The notes below the pieces were generated by a model. It was given only the letters and a program-made list of their open reading frames with translations, did no database searches and was not told where the DNA came from. Shown in pieces: positions 32,771-41,216 of a stretch of 64,000 bases of DNA (the first letter of the stretch is position 1; the number at the start of each line of letters is the position of its first letter). Both the position numbers and the translations under genes were made by a program. This DNA is from CAYMPW01 sp964392725. Its GTDB lineage: Archaea > Thermoplasmatota > Thermoplasmata > Methanomassiliicoccales > Methanomethylophilaceae. The stretch spans positions 1 through 64,000 of the forward strand of contig CAYMPW010000003.1 of the NCBI GenBank assembly GCA_964392725.1, in the 5' to 3' direction.

Positions 32771-33607
32771 ATGAAAAATACGATTTTAATCGGATGCGGA
32801 GGGAGCGGCTATAAAATCGTTAACACTCTTAAAAATAGATCAAATATTGATATTTTTACAATAAACACTGATGAAAAAAATAGCCCCAGTAATATTTCTA
32901 TGGCTCCAGAATCGGTTGAAGGGTGTAAAGGAGATCATATTTTGGCATGGGCACTCACCAAGGATTTTGAAAATGAAATCAAGGAAAGATTGTCTGAATA
33001 TAAATCTGTAATAATAACAGCAGGCCTCGGAGGTGGGACTGCAACAGGTTCTATGCCTCCAATATGTAGTTATGCTAAAGAATTAGGTGCTAAAACTGTA
33101 TCTTTAGTTTCAATTCCTATGTCTTTTGAGGATGTTCGTAGAAAAAAAGCATTAAACACTTTAACAAAATTAGAAAAAATATCTGATTGTGTTATTGTAT
33201 TGGATATGGATTCTTTGACAAGTATTGTACCAAATATGAATTTTGATACAGTAATCGAAACAACAGACAAGATTATGTGTAAAACTGCTGTCCGTTTAGA
33301 GGAATTAATGAAAGGTCCGTTTTTTAGTTATCTTCCTGCGATATACTATACATTTGCATATGGAAAATCAAACGATCCTTTGACTGCAGTAAAAAATGCA
33401 AAAATGGCCCCTTTATTTTCGGATACAAAAATGGGAAAAGTATTGATCCATTTAGACTCAAAGGTTTCGCGTGAAGATCGCGACGACATCGTAGATTATT
33501 TAGCAAACACATATGGTGTTGTACCAGAATTGGTTTCAGGATCTGAAGAGAAAGAAATAACCGAAGCTATTTTATTTATCCCCATTTCGACCCTTCAAGT
33601 CTATTAA
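32771..33607 (+). CDS. divergent FtsZ/tubulin-like protein lacking T7-loop aspartates
   Basis: A 278-residue protein, shorter than FtsZ (usually 350-400). The GTP-binding half is recognisable: IGCGGSGYKIVNTL, TINTDEK, and GGGTATGSMPP, which corresponds to the tubulin signature GGGTGTG. It continues with VSIPMSFEDVRRKKAL and VLDMDSLTSIVPN. Where FtsZ has the catalytic synergy loop NxDxxD, this protein reads GPFFSYLPAIYYTFAYG, so the two aspartates that trigger GTP hydrolysis in the neighbouring subunit are missing and the region is shortened. The C-terminal domain is compact and there is no conserved tail. It may bind GTP without normal treadmilling. It overlaps trmJ convergently by 32 bases. 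Confidence 0.75.
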   Translation: MKNTILIGCGGSGYKIVNTLKNRSNIDIFTINTDEKNSPSNISMAPESVEGCKGDHILAWALTKDFENEIKERLSEYKSVIITAGLGGGTATGSMPPICSYAKELGAKTVSLVSIPMSFEDVRRKKALNTLTKLEKISDCVIVLDMDSLTSIVPNMNFDTVIETTDKIMCKTAVRLEELMKGPFFSYLPAIYYTFAYGKSNDPLTAVKNAKMAPLFSDTKMGKVLIHLDSKVSREDRDDIVDYLANTYGVVPELVSGSEEKEITEAILFIPISTLQVY

Positions 33608-34295
33608 TTATGCGAGCAGCATCTCCGAATACACCCATTATTGTATTGTATTCGTATTTCGAAGGCATAGTGCGACCCATAAGTCTGCGGAACATAACCG
33701 TTGTACTTTCAATTCTGTGTTCAGGGTATTCTATGGCCTCAAGAAGTTCATCGAAGAATTCATACAAGCGAGTTCTTTCTTCAAGGTTGGCAGTCTCAGG
33801 ATATGTTGAGGTATAACCAGCCTGGAATATTTCATACATGACTATGTTTGCTGCATGCGATATATTCAAAATCGGACTAACCTCACTCGTAGGGATTGTA
33901 ATCAAAAGATCACATCTTGCAAGTTCTTCTTGGAAAAGTCCAATGTCTTCGCGACCGAATAAAATTGCGATTTTTTCAGGATAGTCCCGTGCCTTTTCCG
34001 CAAATTCCCTTACAGGAGTAGGGATGCGTACATAATTTTTGTCTCCTTTGGTTGTTATACCGCTGGTTCCAACGATGTAAAAACAACCATCAAGAGCTTC
34101 ATCAAGAGTATCAACAATCATGGCATTATCCAAGATATCTGAACCATGTTTTGCTCTACGATATGCATCATCACCAATTGGACATGGATGTACAAGACAC
34201 AATTCTGCAAAATCAAAATTGGACATAGATCTTGCAACAGCTCCAATATTGCCTTCGAATTTGGCTCCTACAAAAACAATGCGGATTTCTGGCAT
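33576..34295 (-). CDS. trmJ: tRNA ribose 2'-O-methyltransferase TrmJ (SPOUT family)
   Basis: A 239-residue SPOUT methyltransferase: IRIVFVGAKFEGNIGAVARSMSNF at the start, then the knot motifs IAILFGREDIGL and ISHAANIVMYEIFQ, as in TrmJ/TrmH-type enzymes that methylate the 2'-hydroxyl of nucleotide 32 in tRNA with SAM. AGAGGGGC precedes the ATG. Divergent from the phosphopantoate ligase gene. Confidence 0.9.
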   Translation of the reverse strand: MPEIRIVFVGAKFEGNIGAVARSMSNFDFAELCLVHPCPIGDDAYRRAKHGSDILDNAMIVDTLDEALDGCFYIVGTSGITTKGDKNYVRIPTPVREFAEKARDYPEKIAILFGREDIGLFQEELARCDLLITIPTSEVSPILNISHAANIVMYEIFQAGYTSTYPETANLEERTRLYEFFDELLEAIEYPEHRIESTTVMFRRLMGRTMPSKYEYNTIMGVFGDAARIINRLEGSKWG

Positions 34296-34364
34296 GTTGC
34301 CCCTCTATTCTATTTCTTATTATTAACGGTAACCCTAATAAGGACATCTGCTCTACGTAGAAAT

Positions 34365-35129
34365 GTGGCAACTCCTAAAGATCACCCAAGGTATGAATCA
34401 TTAATGACAAGAGAACGTCTTGCAGATTCGGTCGATAAAGGATTGGTAAATCCTACCGGGTTAATTTCGCAGGGAAGAGGTGAAGCTTTCGATTATATGA
34501 TGGGCGAGAAAACACTCGATTCATCTTTGGAAGCAGAGCGTGCAGCGGCAGCATATCTTATTACAGCAAAAAAACCAATAATTTGTGTTAATGGGAATGC
34601 AGCAGCATTAGATCCAATCAATCTTATCGAGCTTACGAATGCAATTCCGAAAGCAAGGATGGAAATTAACATATTCCATCGTACAGAAGAGAGAATGGAA
34701 TTATTAATAACGCACATGGAAAATTCAGGGGCACGCGAGGTGTTGGGACGTAATCCAAATGCTCGCATACCCGGGCTTACTTCTGATCGTGCATTATGTA
34801 CAAAAGAAGGTATTTTCGATTCTGATGTAATATTGGTACCAATAGAAGACGGAGATCGTGCCGAAGCATTAGTAAAAATGGGTAAAACTGTTATATCTAT
34901 TGACTTGAATCCATTGTCTCGCACCTCTAAAATGGCATCGGTTTCAATATCTGATGAGATGACTCGTGCGTTGAAAAATATAATTAAATTTACTAAAGAA
35001 TTATCACTTGCTGAAGCAGAAAGTATCATAACATCATTTTCAAACGATAGATGTCGCGAAGACACTGTTGAAGCAATTTGTAATTATCTGAAATCAGAAT
35101 TCAAAGGAGATATACAAAATGGACAATGA
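34365..35129 (+). CDS. 4-phosphopantoate--beta-alanine ligase
   Basis: A 254-residue enzyme of the archaeal phosphopantothenate synthetase family: HPRYESLMTRERL, GLISQGRGEAFDYMMGE and AAAYLITAKKPIICVNGNAAAL are its signature segments. It joins 4-phosphopantoate and beta-alanine to give 4-phosphopantothenate for coenzyme A, replacing bacterial PanC. The GTG at 34365 gives the family start; the frame is open far upstream, but that part lies antisense to trmJ and has no family similarity. It overlaps sahH by 11 bases at the head of a five-gene operon. Confidence 0.9.
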   Translation: MATPKDHPRYESLMTRERLADSVDKGLVNPTGLISQGRGEAFDYMMGEKTLDSSLEAERAAAAYLITAKKPIICVNGNAAALDPINLIELTNAIPKARMEINIFHRTEERMELLITHMENSGAREVLGRNPNARIPGLTSDRALCTKEGIFDSDVILVPIEDGDRAEALVKMGKTVISIDLNPLSRTSKMASVSISDEMTRALKNIIKFTKELSLAEAESIITSFSNDRCREDTVEAICNYLKSEFKGDIQNGQ

Positions 35130-36360
35130 ATTACTCGAAAGAGGAATACTCAGGCTTCGCTGGGCCGAAGCACACATGCCTGTACTTCAGGCAATAAGAG
35201 CACGTTTCAAAGAGGAAAAACCTCTTGCAGGATTGAAAGTTGCAATGGCATTGCACACTGAAGCAAAAACAGGAATTTTGGCGTTAACACTTGCAGATGC
35301 AGGTGCAGAAATCCGTTTGGCAAGCTGTAACCCCTTGTCTACAGACGATTCTGTTGCTTTGGCACTCAGGGAAGAATACGGCGTAGATGTTTATGCTAAA
35401 AAATTCCAGACACAAGAAGAATATTATGCTAACTTAAACAGCGTTCTCGATATCAAACCTGATTATATTGTAGATGACGGTGCAGATTTGATCGCTATGG
35501 TGCACACAAGCAGAAAAGAACTTCTTGCAAATGTCAAGGGAGCTAACGAAGAAACAACAACCGGTGTTGTTCGTCTTAGAGCTATGGCCGAAGACAAAGC
35601 TTTGAATTTCCCTGTAATTGCAGTCAATGATGCACAGATGAAGTTCCTTTTTGACAACAGATATGGAACAGGACAGTCTGCCTTCGATGGTTGGATGAAC
35701 GCAACAAATCTCGTCGTTGCCGGAAAGCGCCTTGTCGTTGCCGGATATGGTTGGTGCGGAAAAGGTATCGCAATGAGAGCCAAGGGAATGGGTGCAAGCG
35801 TGATTGTAACCGAAGTCGATCCAATCAAAGCATTAGAAGCAAAGATGGATGGATATGAAGTCATGAAAATGGAAGAAGCGGTTGCTATCGCAGATATCGT
35901 CATGACAGTAACCGGATGCAAAGACATCATCTCAGAAAAAGAATTCAAAGCAATGAAAGATGGTTGTGTTGTAGGAAACGTAGGTCACTTTGATAATGAA
36001 ATTTCAAAGACTGCATTGTCTACATTGGCAAAATCTCCCGTCCGTGTACGTGATTTCGTAGATGAATACGAAATGAACGATGGTAGGAAAGTCTATCTTA
36101 TTGCAGAAGGCCGTCTTATGAATCTTGCAGCAGGACAGGGACACCCCGCAGAAATCATGGATATGAGTTTCGCCATTCAGGCACTGGGTCTTGAGTATTT
36201 AGTAAAGAATCACGAGAATATGAACAACGAAGTTTACACTGTTCCTCACGAAACAGATGTTGCGGTTGCTGCCATGAAATTGGAAGCAATGGGTGTTTCA
36301 ATCGATTCTCTTTCCAAAGACCAGATTGACTATATTTCCGGCTGGGAGGAAGGTACTTGA
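35119..36360 (+). CDS. ahcY: adenosylhomocysteinase
   Basis: A 413-residue NAD-dependent hydrolase: RLRWAEAHMPVL at the start, VAMALHTEAKT, the NAD-binding VVAGYGWCGKGIAMRAKGMGA, and NVGHFDNEI near residue 290, all family hallmarks. It splits S-adenosylhomocysteine into homocysteine and adenosine, removing the inhibitor of SAM methyltransferases. Some methanogen homologues prefer S-inosylhomocysteine; sequence alone does not decide. The next gene is an adenosine-kinase-like sugar kinase, which fits product removal. Confidence 0.95.
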   Translation: MDNELLERGILRLRWAEAHMPVLQAIRARFKEEKPLAGLKVAMALHTEAKTGILALTLADAGAEIRLASCNPLSTDDSVALALREEYGVDVYAKKFQTQEEYYANLNSVLDIKPDYIVDDGADLIAMVHTSRKELLANVKGANEETTTGVVRLRAMAEDKALNFPVIAVNDAQMKFLFDNRYGTGQSAFDGWMNATNLVVAGKRLVVAGYGWCGKGIAMRAKGMGASVIVTEVDPIKALEAKMDGYEVMKMEEAVAIADIVMTVTGCKDIISEKEFKAMKDGCVVGNVGHFDNEISKTALSTLAKSPVRVRDFVDEYEMNDGRKVYLIAEGRLMNLAAGQGHPAEIMDMSFAIQALGLEYLVKNHENMNNEVYTVPHETDVAVAAMKLEAMGVSIDSLSKDQIDYISGWEEGT

Positions 36361-37274
36361 AACCTTTCTTGTCCGTTTATGGCCATGTTGCCCTCGATCA
36401 GATAATGTCTGTGGAGAGATTCCCTGAGAACAACACAACCGCGGACATAATTCGTAAAGATACGAAATTAGGTGGAACTGGAACCAACATTGCTGTCACG
36501 GCAGCCGTGCTTGGTGTTCCAACCGCCATATGTGCATTTGTAGGAACAGATTTTCCTGAGAAGTATACAGATTTTATCAGATCAAAAGGTCTGATTATGG
36601 ATGAATTCGTTACTGTAGAAGAATTTGAAACATCACAGGCATTAATTGTAAATAATTCAGAAATGGATCAAAAAGTATTATTCTATCAGGGGCCACAAGG
36701 CCATGCATCCGAATTGAACAATCTTTTAACAATTAATGCTAGAAAATCTGATTATGTGCATTTCTGCACCGGAGATCCCGAATATTATATCTCAATCATG
36801 GAATCGATTTCACGTTTGGAAGGAAAGATTGCTTTGGATCCCGCACAAGAAATTTACAAAGCATGGGACGGAGACTCGCTTTCAAGAGCTTTGGAGCACA
36901 CAGACTATTTCTTCTGTAATAAACAGGAAGCAAAATCTGCCTATGATTATTTGAAAATCAAATCTCTAAAAGATATTAACAAAAATTTGGCAGTTTGTAC
37001 GATGGGTGCCGAAGGAAGTATTGCATTTGTGGATGGAAAACAAATCAATATTCCTCTTGTTCAAACAGAAAAAGTAGTGGATTGTACCGGAGCAGGTGAT
37101 GCATACCGTGCAGGATTCTACGCTGGATTATTCCACAATCTTTCAGTCCCTGAATCTTTGATTGTAGCATCTGCAACATCCTCTTTCATTGTGGAAAAGA
37201 TTGGTGCACTTTCAAATATTCCAACATGGGATTCTGTTATGGAACGCGCTGACAAATATTTGTCAAAGGTGTAA
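36357..37274 (+). CDS. PfkB-family nucleoside/sugar kinase (probably adenosine kinase-like)
   Basis: A 305-residue ribokinase-fold enzyme: KLGGTGTNIAVTAAVLG near residue 40 and the C-terminal DCTGAGDAYRAGFYAGL with the catalytic Asp and anion hole. The TTG start overlaps the sahH stop as TTGA. Position directly after adenosylhomocysteinase suggests it phosphorylates the adenosine released, but PfkB members include ribokinases and cytidine/inosine kinases, so the substrate is inferred. Confidence 0.82.
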   Translation: MKPFLSVYGHVALDQIMSVERFPENNTTADIIRKDTKLGGTGTNIAVTAAVLGVPTAICAFVGTDFPEKYTDFIRSKGLIMDEFVTVEEFETSQALIVNNSEMDQKVLFYQGPQGHASELNNLLTINARKSDYVHFCTGDPEYYISIMESISRLEGKIALDPAQEIYKAWDGDSLSRALEHTDYFFCNKQEAKSAYDYLKIKSLKDINKNLAVCTMGAEGSIAFVDGKQINIPLVQTEKVVDCTGAGDAYRAGFYAGLFHNLSVPESLIVASATSSFIVEKIGALSNIPTWDSVMERADKYLSKV

Positions 37275-37275
37275 G

Positions 37276-37800
37276 ATGACAATCATCTCTCTCACGGGAA
37301 CACCCGGAACCGGAAAAACTACAATGTCCCAGTCACTTCGTGACTGTGGATACAACGTTGTAGATCTTTCGGCATTCATTCGTGAAAACGGGTTACTCGG
37401 AGAGTACGATTCCGAAATGGGAAGCTACGATGTCGACGTTGCAAAACTCGATGAGGCTCTCAAAGACACGAGAGATTCAGAAGAGCTTGTATTTCTTGAA
37501 GGACATCTTTCCCATTTTCTTACATGTGATAAAATAATCGTTCTAAGGTGTCACCCGGGTGTATTAGAAAATCGTCTCGAATCAAGAGGTTATGATCGGG
37601 AAAAAGTTCTTGAGAATATTCAAGCAGAAGTTTTAGATGTAATTCTTTACGAAGCTTCAGAGAAAGGTGTTCCTGTGTTTGAATTGGATTCAACGGCTGG
37701 AAATAATCTTTCAGACGTGGAAGAGATTATCAGAGGGGAATGCGATAGGTACTTACCCGGAAGTATATCCTGGGGCGAGGAGATGGAAAGATGGTTTTAG
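37276..37800 (+). CDS. adenylate kinase of the AK6/Fap7 type
   Basis: A 174-residue P-loop protein: GTPGTGKTT at residues 8-16, DLSAFIRENGL, FLEGHLSHFLTCDKIIVLRCHP, which match the AK6/Fap7 family. These have weak adenylate kinase activity and, in archaea and eukaryotes, act in small-subunit ribosome maturation with uS11. The ATG lies one base after the kinase stop codon. In this operon it could convert AMP made upstream to ADP. Confidence 0.85.
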   Translation: MTIISLTGTPGTGKTTMSQSLRDCGYNVVDLSAFIRENGLLGEYDSEMGSYDVDVAKLDEALKDTRDSEELVFLEGHLSHFLTCDKIIVLRCHPGVLENRLESRGYDREKVLENIQAEVLDVILYEASEKGVPVFELDSTAGNNLSDVEEIIRGECDRYLPGSISWGEEMERWF

Positions 37801-38429
37801 ACACGCACAGATCCAAAGTAGATTTTGCTTTGACACCCGTGGCAAAGAAGTTGATTAATGTAAATCCTAATATGATTTCATGGGTTGGACTAATTCTTGC
37901 TCTTGTGAGTGGTGTTTTACTTTACTTTAGTTATGAATTCAATTATCTCCTTCTTGTAGGGGCAGCTGTTGTACTTATTTCAGGATATTTCGATGCCTTG
38001 GATGGTAAAGTTGCAAAGCTTGCAGGCAAAGCATCCAACAAAGGAGATTATCTCGATCATGTATTCGACAGATATGCTGATGTTTTCATGATCGGAGGAG
38101 TTGCACTCAGTGCATGGTGTAATCCTTATCTGGGTATGTTTGCATTGGTTGGTGTTCTTCTCACATCATATATGGGAACTCAGGCACAGGCAATTGGTGC
38201 ACCTCGTTTGTATGCAGGTCTTTTGGGTCGTGCAGATCGTGTCGTTCTTTCGACATTATTCCCAATTATTCAATTCATAGCAATGGCACTCGGATACGGT
38301 TCATTTGTAATCATGGGTATTGAAATAAATTGGATGGAAATTATGATGCTCTGGTTTGCAATCGTAGGAAATCTTACTGCAATTCAGAGAGCAATCGTAA
38401 CTTGGAAAAATCTCAACGCTCAGGATTGA
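37791..38429 (+). CDS. CDP-alcohol phosphatidyltransferase (archaetidylinositol phosphate synthase-like)
   Basis: A 212-residue membrane enzyme with six spans. The CDP-alcohol phosphotransferase motif is visible as DALDGKVAK ... GDYLDHVFDR (D-G-x2-A, then G-x3-D-x3-D, about residues 65-90), which binds two metals and CDP-lipid. Archaeal relatives with DTHRSKVDFALTPVAKKL-type N-termini make archaetidylinositol phosphate from inositol phosphate. It overlaps the AK6 gene by ten bases. Confidence 0.82.
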   Translation: MVLDTHRSKVDFALTPVAKKLINVNPNMISWVGLILALVSGVLLYFSYEFNYLLLVGAAVVLISGYFDALDGKVAKLAGKASNKGDYLDHVFDRYADVFMIGGVALSAWCNPYLGMFALVGVLLTSYMGTQAQAIGAPRLYAGLLGRADRVVLSTLFPIIQFIAMALGYGSFVIMGIEINWMEIMMLWFAIVGNLTAIQRAIVTWKNLNAQD

Positions 38430-39463
38430 TCCGGAGGTTTGGGTCCAAAATTACCGGACTTTATTCTGTAATATGTTAACGGATGGTTTGTTTTTCCGTT
38501 GTTGCAGAGTTCGTCCGGTTCAAAACAGATTCCATTTGTTTTCATCGTAGAACATTCTGGAGGCGTATATCCATCCGTTCCGGCAAGTTCTCCCGTAATA
38601 TGTTTGATTTGATAACTGGATTTAGATTCATCAAAATCAGGAGATTGTGCAAACAACGTCAATATCTGTTCAGAATTCATTCCAAGTGCATGTAAAAAGG
38701 ACACAAGTGCAAATCTGGCACTATGGGGTAGATTCATTCCATTTTGTGCATTTGCAAGAATTGTACGCATGCAAGGGGGCATGTGTTCAAGTCCAACATC
38801 TTTGCCTCCCGTAGGACTGTATCTTGTTTTCATTTCGTTAAGTTTTATTGAAATGTAATCCACATCTGCCTGGAGAAGTTTTTTAAAATCCTCTGGAACA
38901 TTTAAAGGAAGCTCTGATTCAATACGATCTTGTAACGCATTTTGTAAAACACGTCCAAAACGGCTATGTTGAAGATATACATAACCATCGTGAATATCTG
39001 AGTTGATTAATTTCCAATCTGTACTTTTTATTCTAGCTGAAAATCTCAAATAATCTCCAAAATGCATCTTCAGATTATCATTTTCATCAACAGATGATAC
39101 AATTCCGAATTCCTGAGCAACAGCAATAGCTGAGCTTCTATCATCATTTTGTAAAATTTTATTCATTCTAACTGATTCTGCAAGTGCATATCTTTTTGTT
39201 AAAAAACGGTCATTTACACAAGATACAATCATTCTAGCATAAGGGTATGACATAACATCCATAAGTCTGTCATATTCTTTCATCAATGGATTGTATGATA
39301 CTTCGGAATTTTCTATGGCATCCTCTACTCTTTGCCTGCCTCTTATTCTTGCAGTTTCATAAGAATCCGAAGTCATAAGAGATTCAACATCTGCAGAGTT
39401 GGATTCTGCGAATTCAGCGGATTCTCTAAGAAAAGGAAATCTTGCGGCACGGAGTGAGTCCAT
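38420..39463 (-). CDS. priL: DNA primase large subunit PriL
   Basis: A 347-residue protein with the helical N-terminal domain and the C-terminal iron-sulfur domain. Four cluster cysteines are readable: PPCMR, PPECS, NGICF and ELCNN. HMPPCMRTIL is the strongest family motif. It pairs with PriS to start primers. TATATTATT at about 39482-39490 suggests its own leaderless promoter. It overlaps the phosphatidyltransferase gene convergently by ten bases. Confidence 0.93.
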   Translation of the reverse strand: MDSLRAARFPFLRESAEFAESNSADVESLMTSDSYETARIRGRQRVEDAIENSEVSYNPLMKEYDRLMDVMSYPYARMIVSCVNDRFLTKRYALAESVRMNKILQNDDRSSAIAVAQEFGIVSSVDENDNLKMHFGDYLRFSARIKSTDWKLINSDIHDGYVYLQHSRFGRVLQNALQDRIESELPLNVPEDFKKLLQADVDYISIKLNEMKTRYSPTGGKDVGLEHMPPCMRTILANAQNGMNLPHSARFALVSFLHALGMNSEQILTLFAQSPDFDESKSSYQIKHITGELAGTDGYTPPECSTMKTNGICFEPDELCNNGKTNHPLTYYRIKSGNFGPKPPDQS

Positions 39464-39495
39464 GTGCCAAAATACACTTACAATATATTATTGGT

Positions 39496-41106
39496 TCAGT
39501 CAAAACCGATAAGTTCCAACAATTTGCTGTCGGTCGGCATGTCGGGAAGCACGGCCATAAGCTCATCTTTATTCGCATATGGTCTGTTTCTAACGATTGT
39601 TGCTGCACGTTTTTTCCCGATTCCCGGTAGCGATGCAATCGAAGTCATAGATGCAGAATTTATTGGAAATGGATATTCCATACCAGTTATTGATCTAAAT
39701 CCCCAATCTACTATTTTCAGATCCACAAACTTTTCAATATCCATGCGACATGGAACTCCAATCAACAAAGGATACGATCCGATTTGTCTTCCAAAAGTCA
39801 TATTTCCATCGTTGAGTTCAAGATATACATTTTTCAGTACGGTTCCCCATGGAACCATTCTACGAAGCATTTCTCCGTCTATTTCTTCTCTGACCGTTTT
39901 CTTAAAATTCTTGAACGCGTTTTGATCGACACGGACATTGAATTCTTTCCTAATGGGAAGAACCTGTCTAATGTTTATTCTGCGAACAATCAGATTCTTT
40001 TCCAACAATGATTTGAGAAAATCAAGATTCATATTGTATGTTTCTTTTGTTTCTCCATCCAATCCTGAAATAAAATTTAATCCGGGTAAAAGAAGAGGCA
40101 TTCCATTGTCTCCGATTTTACCCCCAATGCGGTTTATCATTTCTACCGCAGTCATGATTTGTTCGGGAGTGCTGTTTAAATTATTTGAATTTACAACTTT
40201 AATGTCTGCACTTTCCATTCCAAGTGCCAATACATTACCTGCAGTACAATTCTCAGTAAGAATTTTAAGAATTTCTTCTGCTTTTTCAGGATATTCTGCG
40301 ATAACTGCTGCATTTGCATTATCAACATGCAAAACATCAAAATCAAGTGCATGTAAGCCCTCAAACAATTCACGAACAGCATCTACATTAGGTTCAGGTG
40401 TGGGATTTTCATCTTCGGAACCATATGAAATAATACAGGTTTGCCCACCGACTCTAAGATTTTTAACACCCAGTTCTTTTAATTTGGTAGCTTCTTCGAT
40501 AATATCAGAAGGTGCACGAATCAGTGGTTTTCCTTTCATCGCTTCGATACAATATGAACATCCTCCCGTACTCCATCTGTGGCATCCTCTGAATGTTTCT
40601 ATTTCTGCAACAAGGGGCTGTGGAAAATCAGGGTGGGAAGTTACAATTTCAGCACCGAGTATCATCCATCTGTTCCATTCGTCTAATGTTCTATATCTCT
40701 CATTTACTTCTTTTCCGCACATTCCATCGTAAAGTGATGCGGCCAAATCTTTGTAAATTACGAAATCAAATAATTCTGCTGCGGAAGACGAAGCCGCAGA
40801 GCCTCCAACCAATTTCCATCCAGAGAGTGAAGGTACAAGATTTTCCAGTTCTTTGACAGACATGGGCATAGATCTGAGATATTTTCCCGGAACCGTATTT
40901 CCTGAAAGAACAACACTAACATCCGCATCGGGTATTTTTTTCCCTTTACGAATCATATCAATTGTAATATAATCCACATTAGCGCCTGCATCTACGGCTG
41001 CGCCTGCAATGGCACGTATCATTGGAGAAATATATGGGGGAACTCCCAGGGCGGCAGGGTCATCTATATAACCGTCGATGAGAACCACCCTGATTTTTTT
41101 GCTCAT
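39496..41106 (-). CDS. radical SAM protein with C-terminal helix-hairpin-helix
   Basis: A 536-residue protein. An N-terminal cobalamin-binding-like Rossmann region (about 1-140) precedes a radical SAM domain whose cluster motif is spaced C-x7-C-x2-C (RGCHRWSTGGCSYC), wider than the usual CxxxCxxC. ETFRGC before it and GGQTCIISYGSED, LPGLNFISGLDGET after it fit the fold. The C-terminus is a helix-hairpin-helix (SIASLPGIGKKRAATIVRNRP), suggesting nucleic acid binding. Substrate is unknown; an archaeal family of this type is known only by sequence. The TATA box at about 41125-41133 gives a leaderless start. Confidence 0.85.
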   Translation of the reverse strand: MSKKIRVVLIDGYIDDPAALGVPPYISPMIRAIAGAAVDAGANVDYITIDMIRKGKKIPDADVSVVLSGNTVPGKYLRSMPMSVKELENLVPSLSGWKLVGGSAASSSAAELFDFVIYKDLAASLYDGMCGKEVNERYRTLDEWNRWMILGAEIVTSHPDFPQPLVAEIETFRGCHRWSTGGCSYCIEAMKGKPLIRAPSDIIEEATKLKELGVKNLRVGGQTCIISYGSEDENPTPEPNVDAVRELFEGLHALDFDVLHVDNANAAVIAEYPEKAEEILKILTENCTAGNVLALGMESADIKVVNSNNLNSTPEQIMTAVEMINRIGGKIGDNGMPLLLPGLNFISGLDGETKETYNMNLDFLKSLLEKNLIVRRINIRQVLPIRKEFNVRVDQNAFKNFKKTVREEIDGEMLRRMVPWGTVLKNVYLELNDGNMTFGRQIGSYPLLIGVPCRMDIEKFVDLKIVDWGFRSITGMEYPFPINSASMTSIASLPGIGKKRAATIVRNRPYANKDELMAVLPDMPTDSKLLELIGFD

Positions 41107-41175
41107 GATTGAACCATGCCTAACTATGTATAAATAGCATTACTCAATTATAGGGTCTTGAATTTCATATATTAC

Positions 41176-41192
41176 TCTACGAATTTCGTAGA
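41176..41192 (+). promoter_or_regulatory. palindrome at the malic enzyme promoter
   Basis: TCTACGAATTTCGTAGA is a perfect palindrome with 8-base arms and one central base, placed right after the TATA-like ATATATTA (41166-41173) and before the AAAGAGGA ribosome site. It overlaps the expected transcription start region and looks like a repressor operator. Confidence 0.5.
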
Positions 41193-41216
41193 AATAATGA
41201 AGAAAGAGGAATTAAA

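Noticed and set aside
34146..34364. N-terminal extension of the phosphopantoate ligase
   Set aside because: The extra residues are antisense to trmJ, unlike any family member, and the GTG at 34365 gives the expected protein start.
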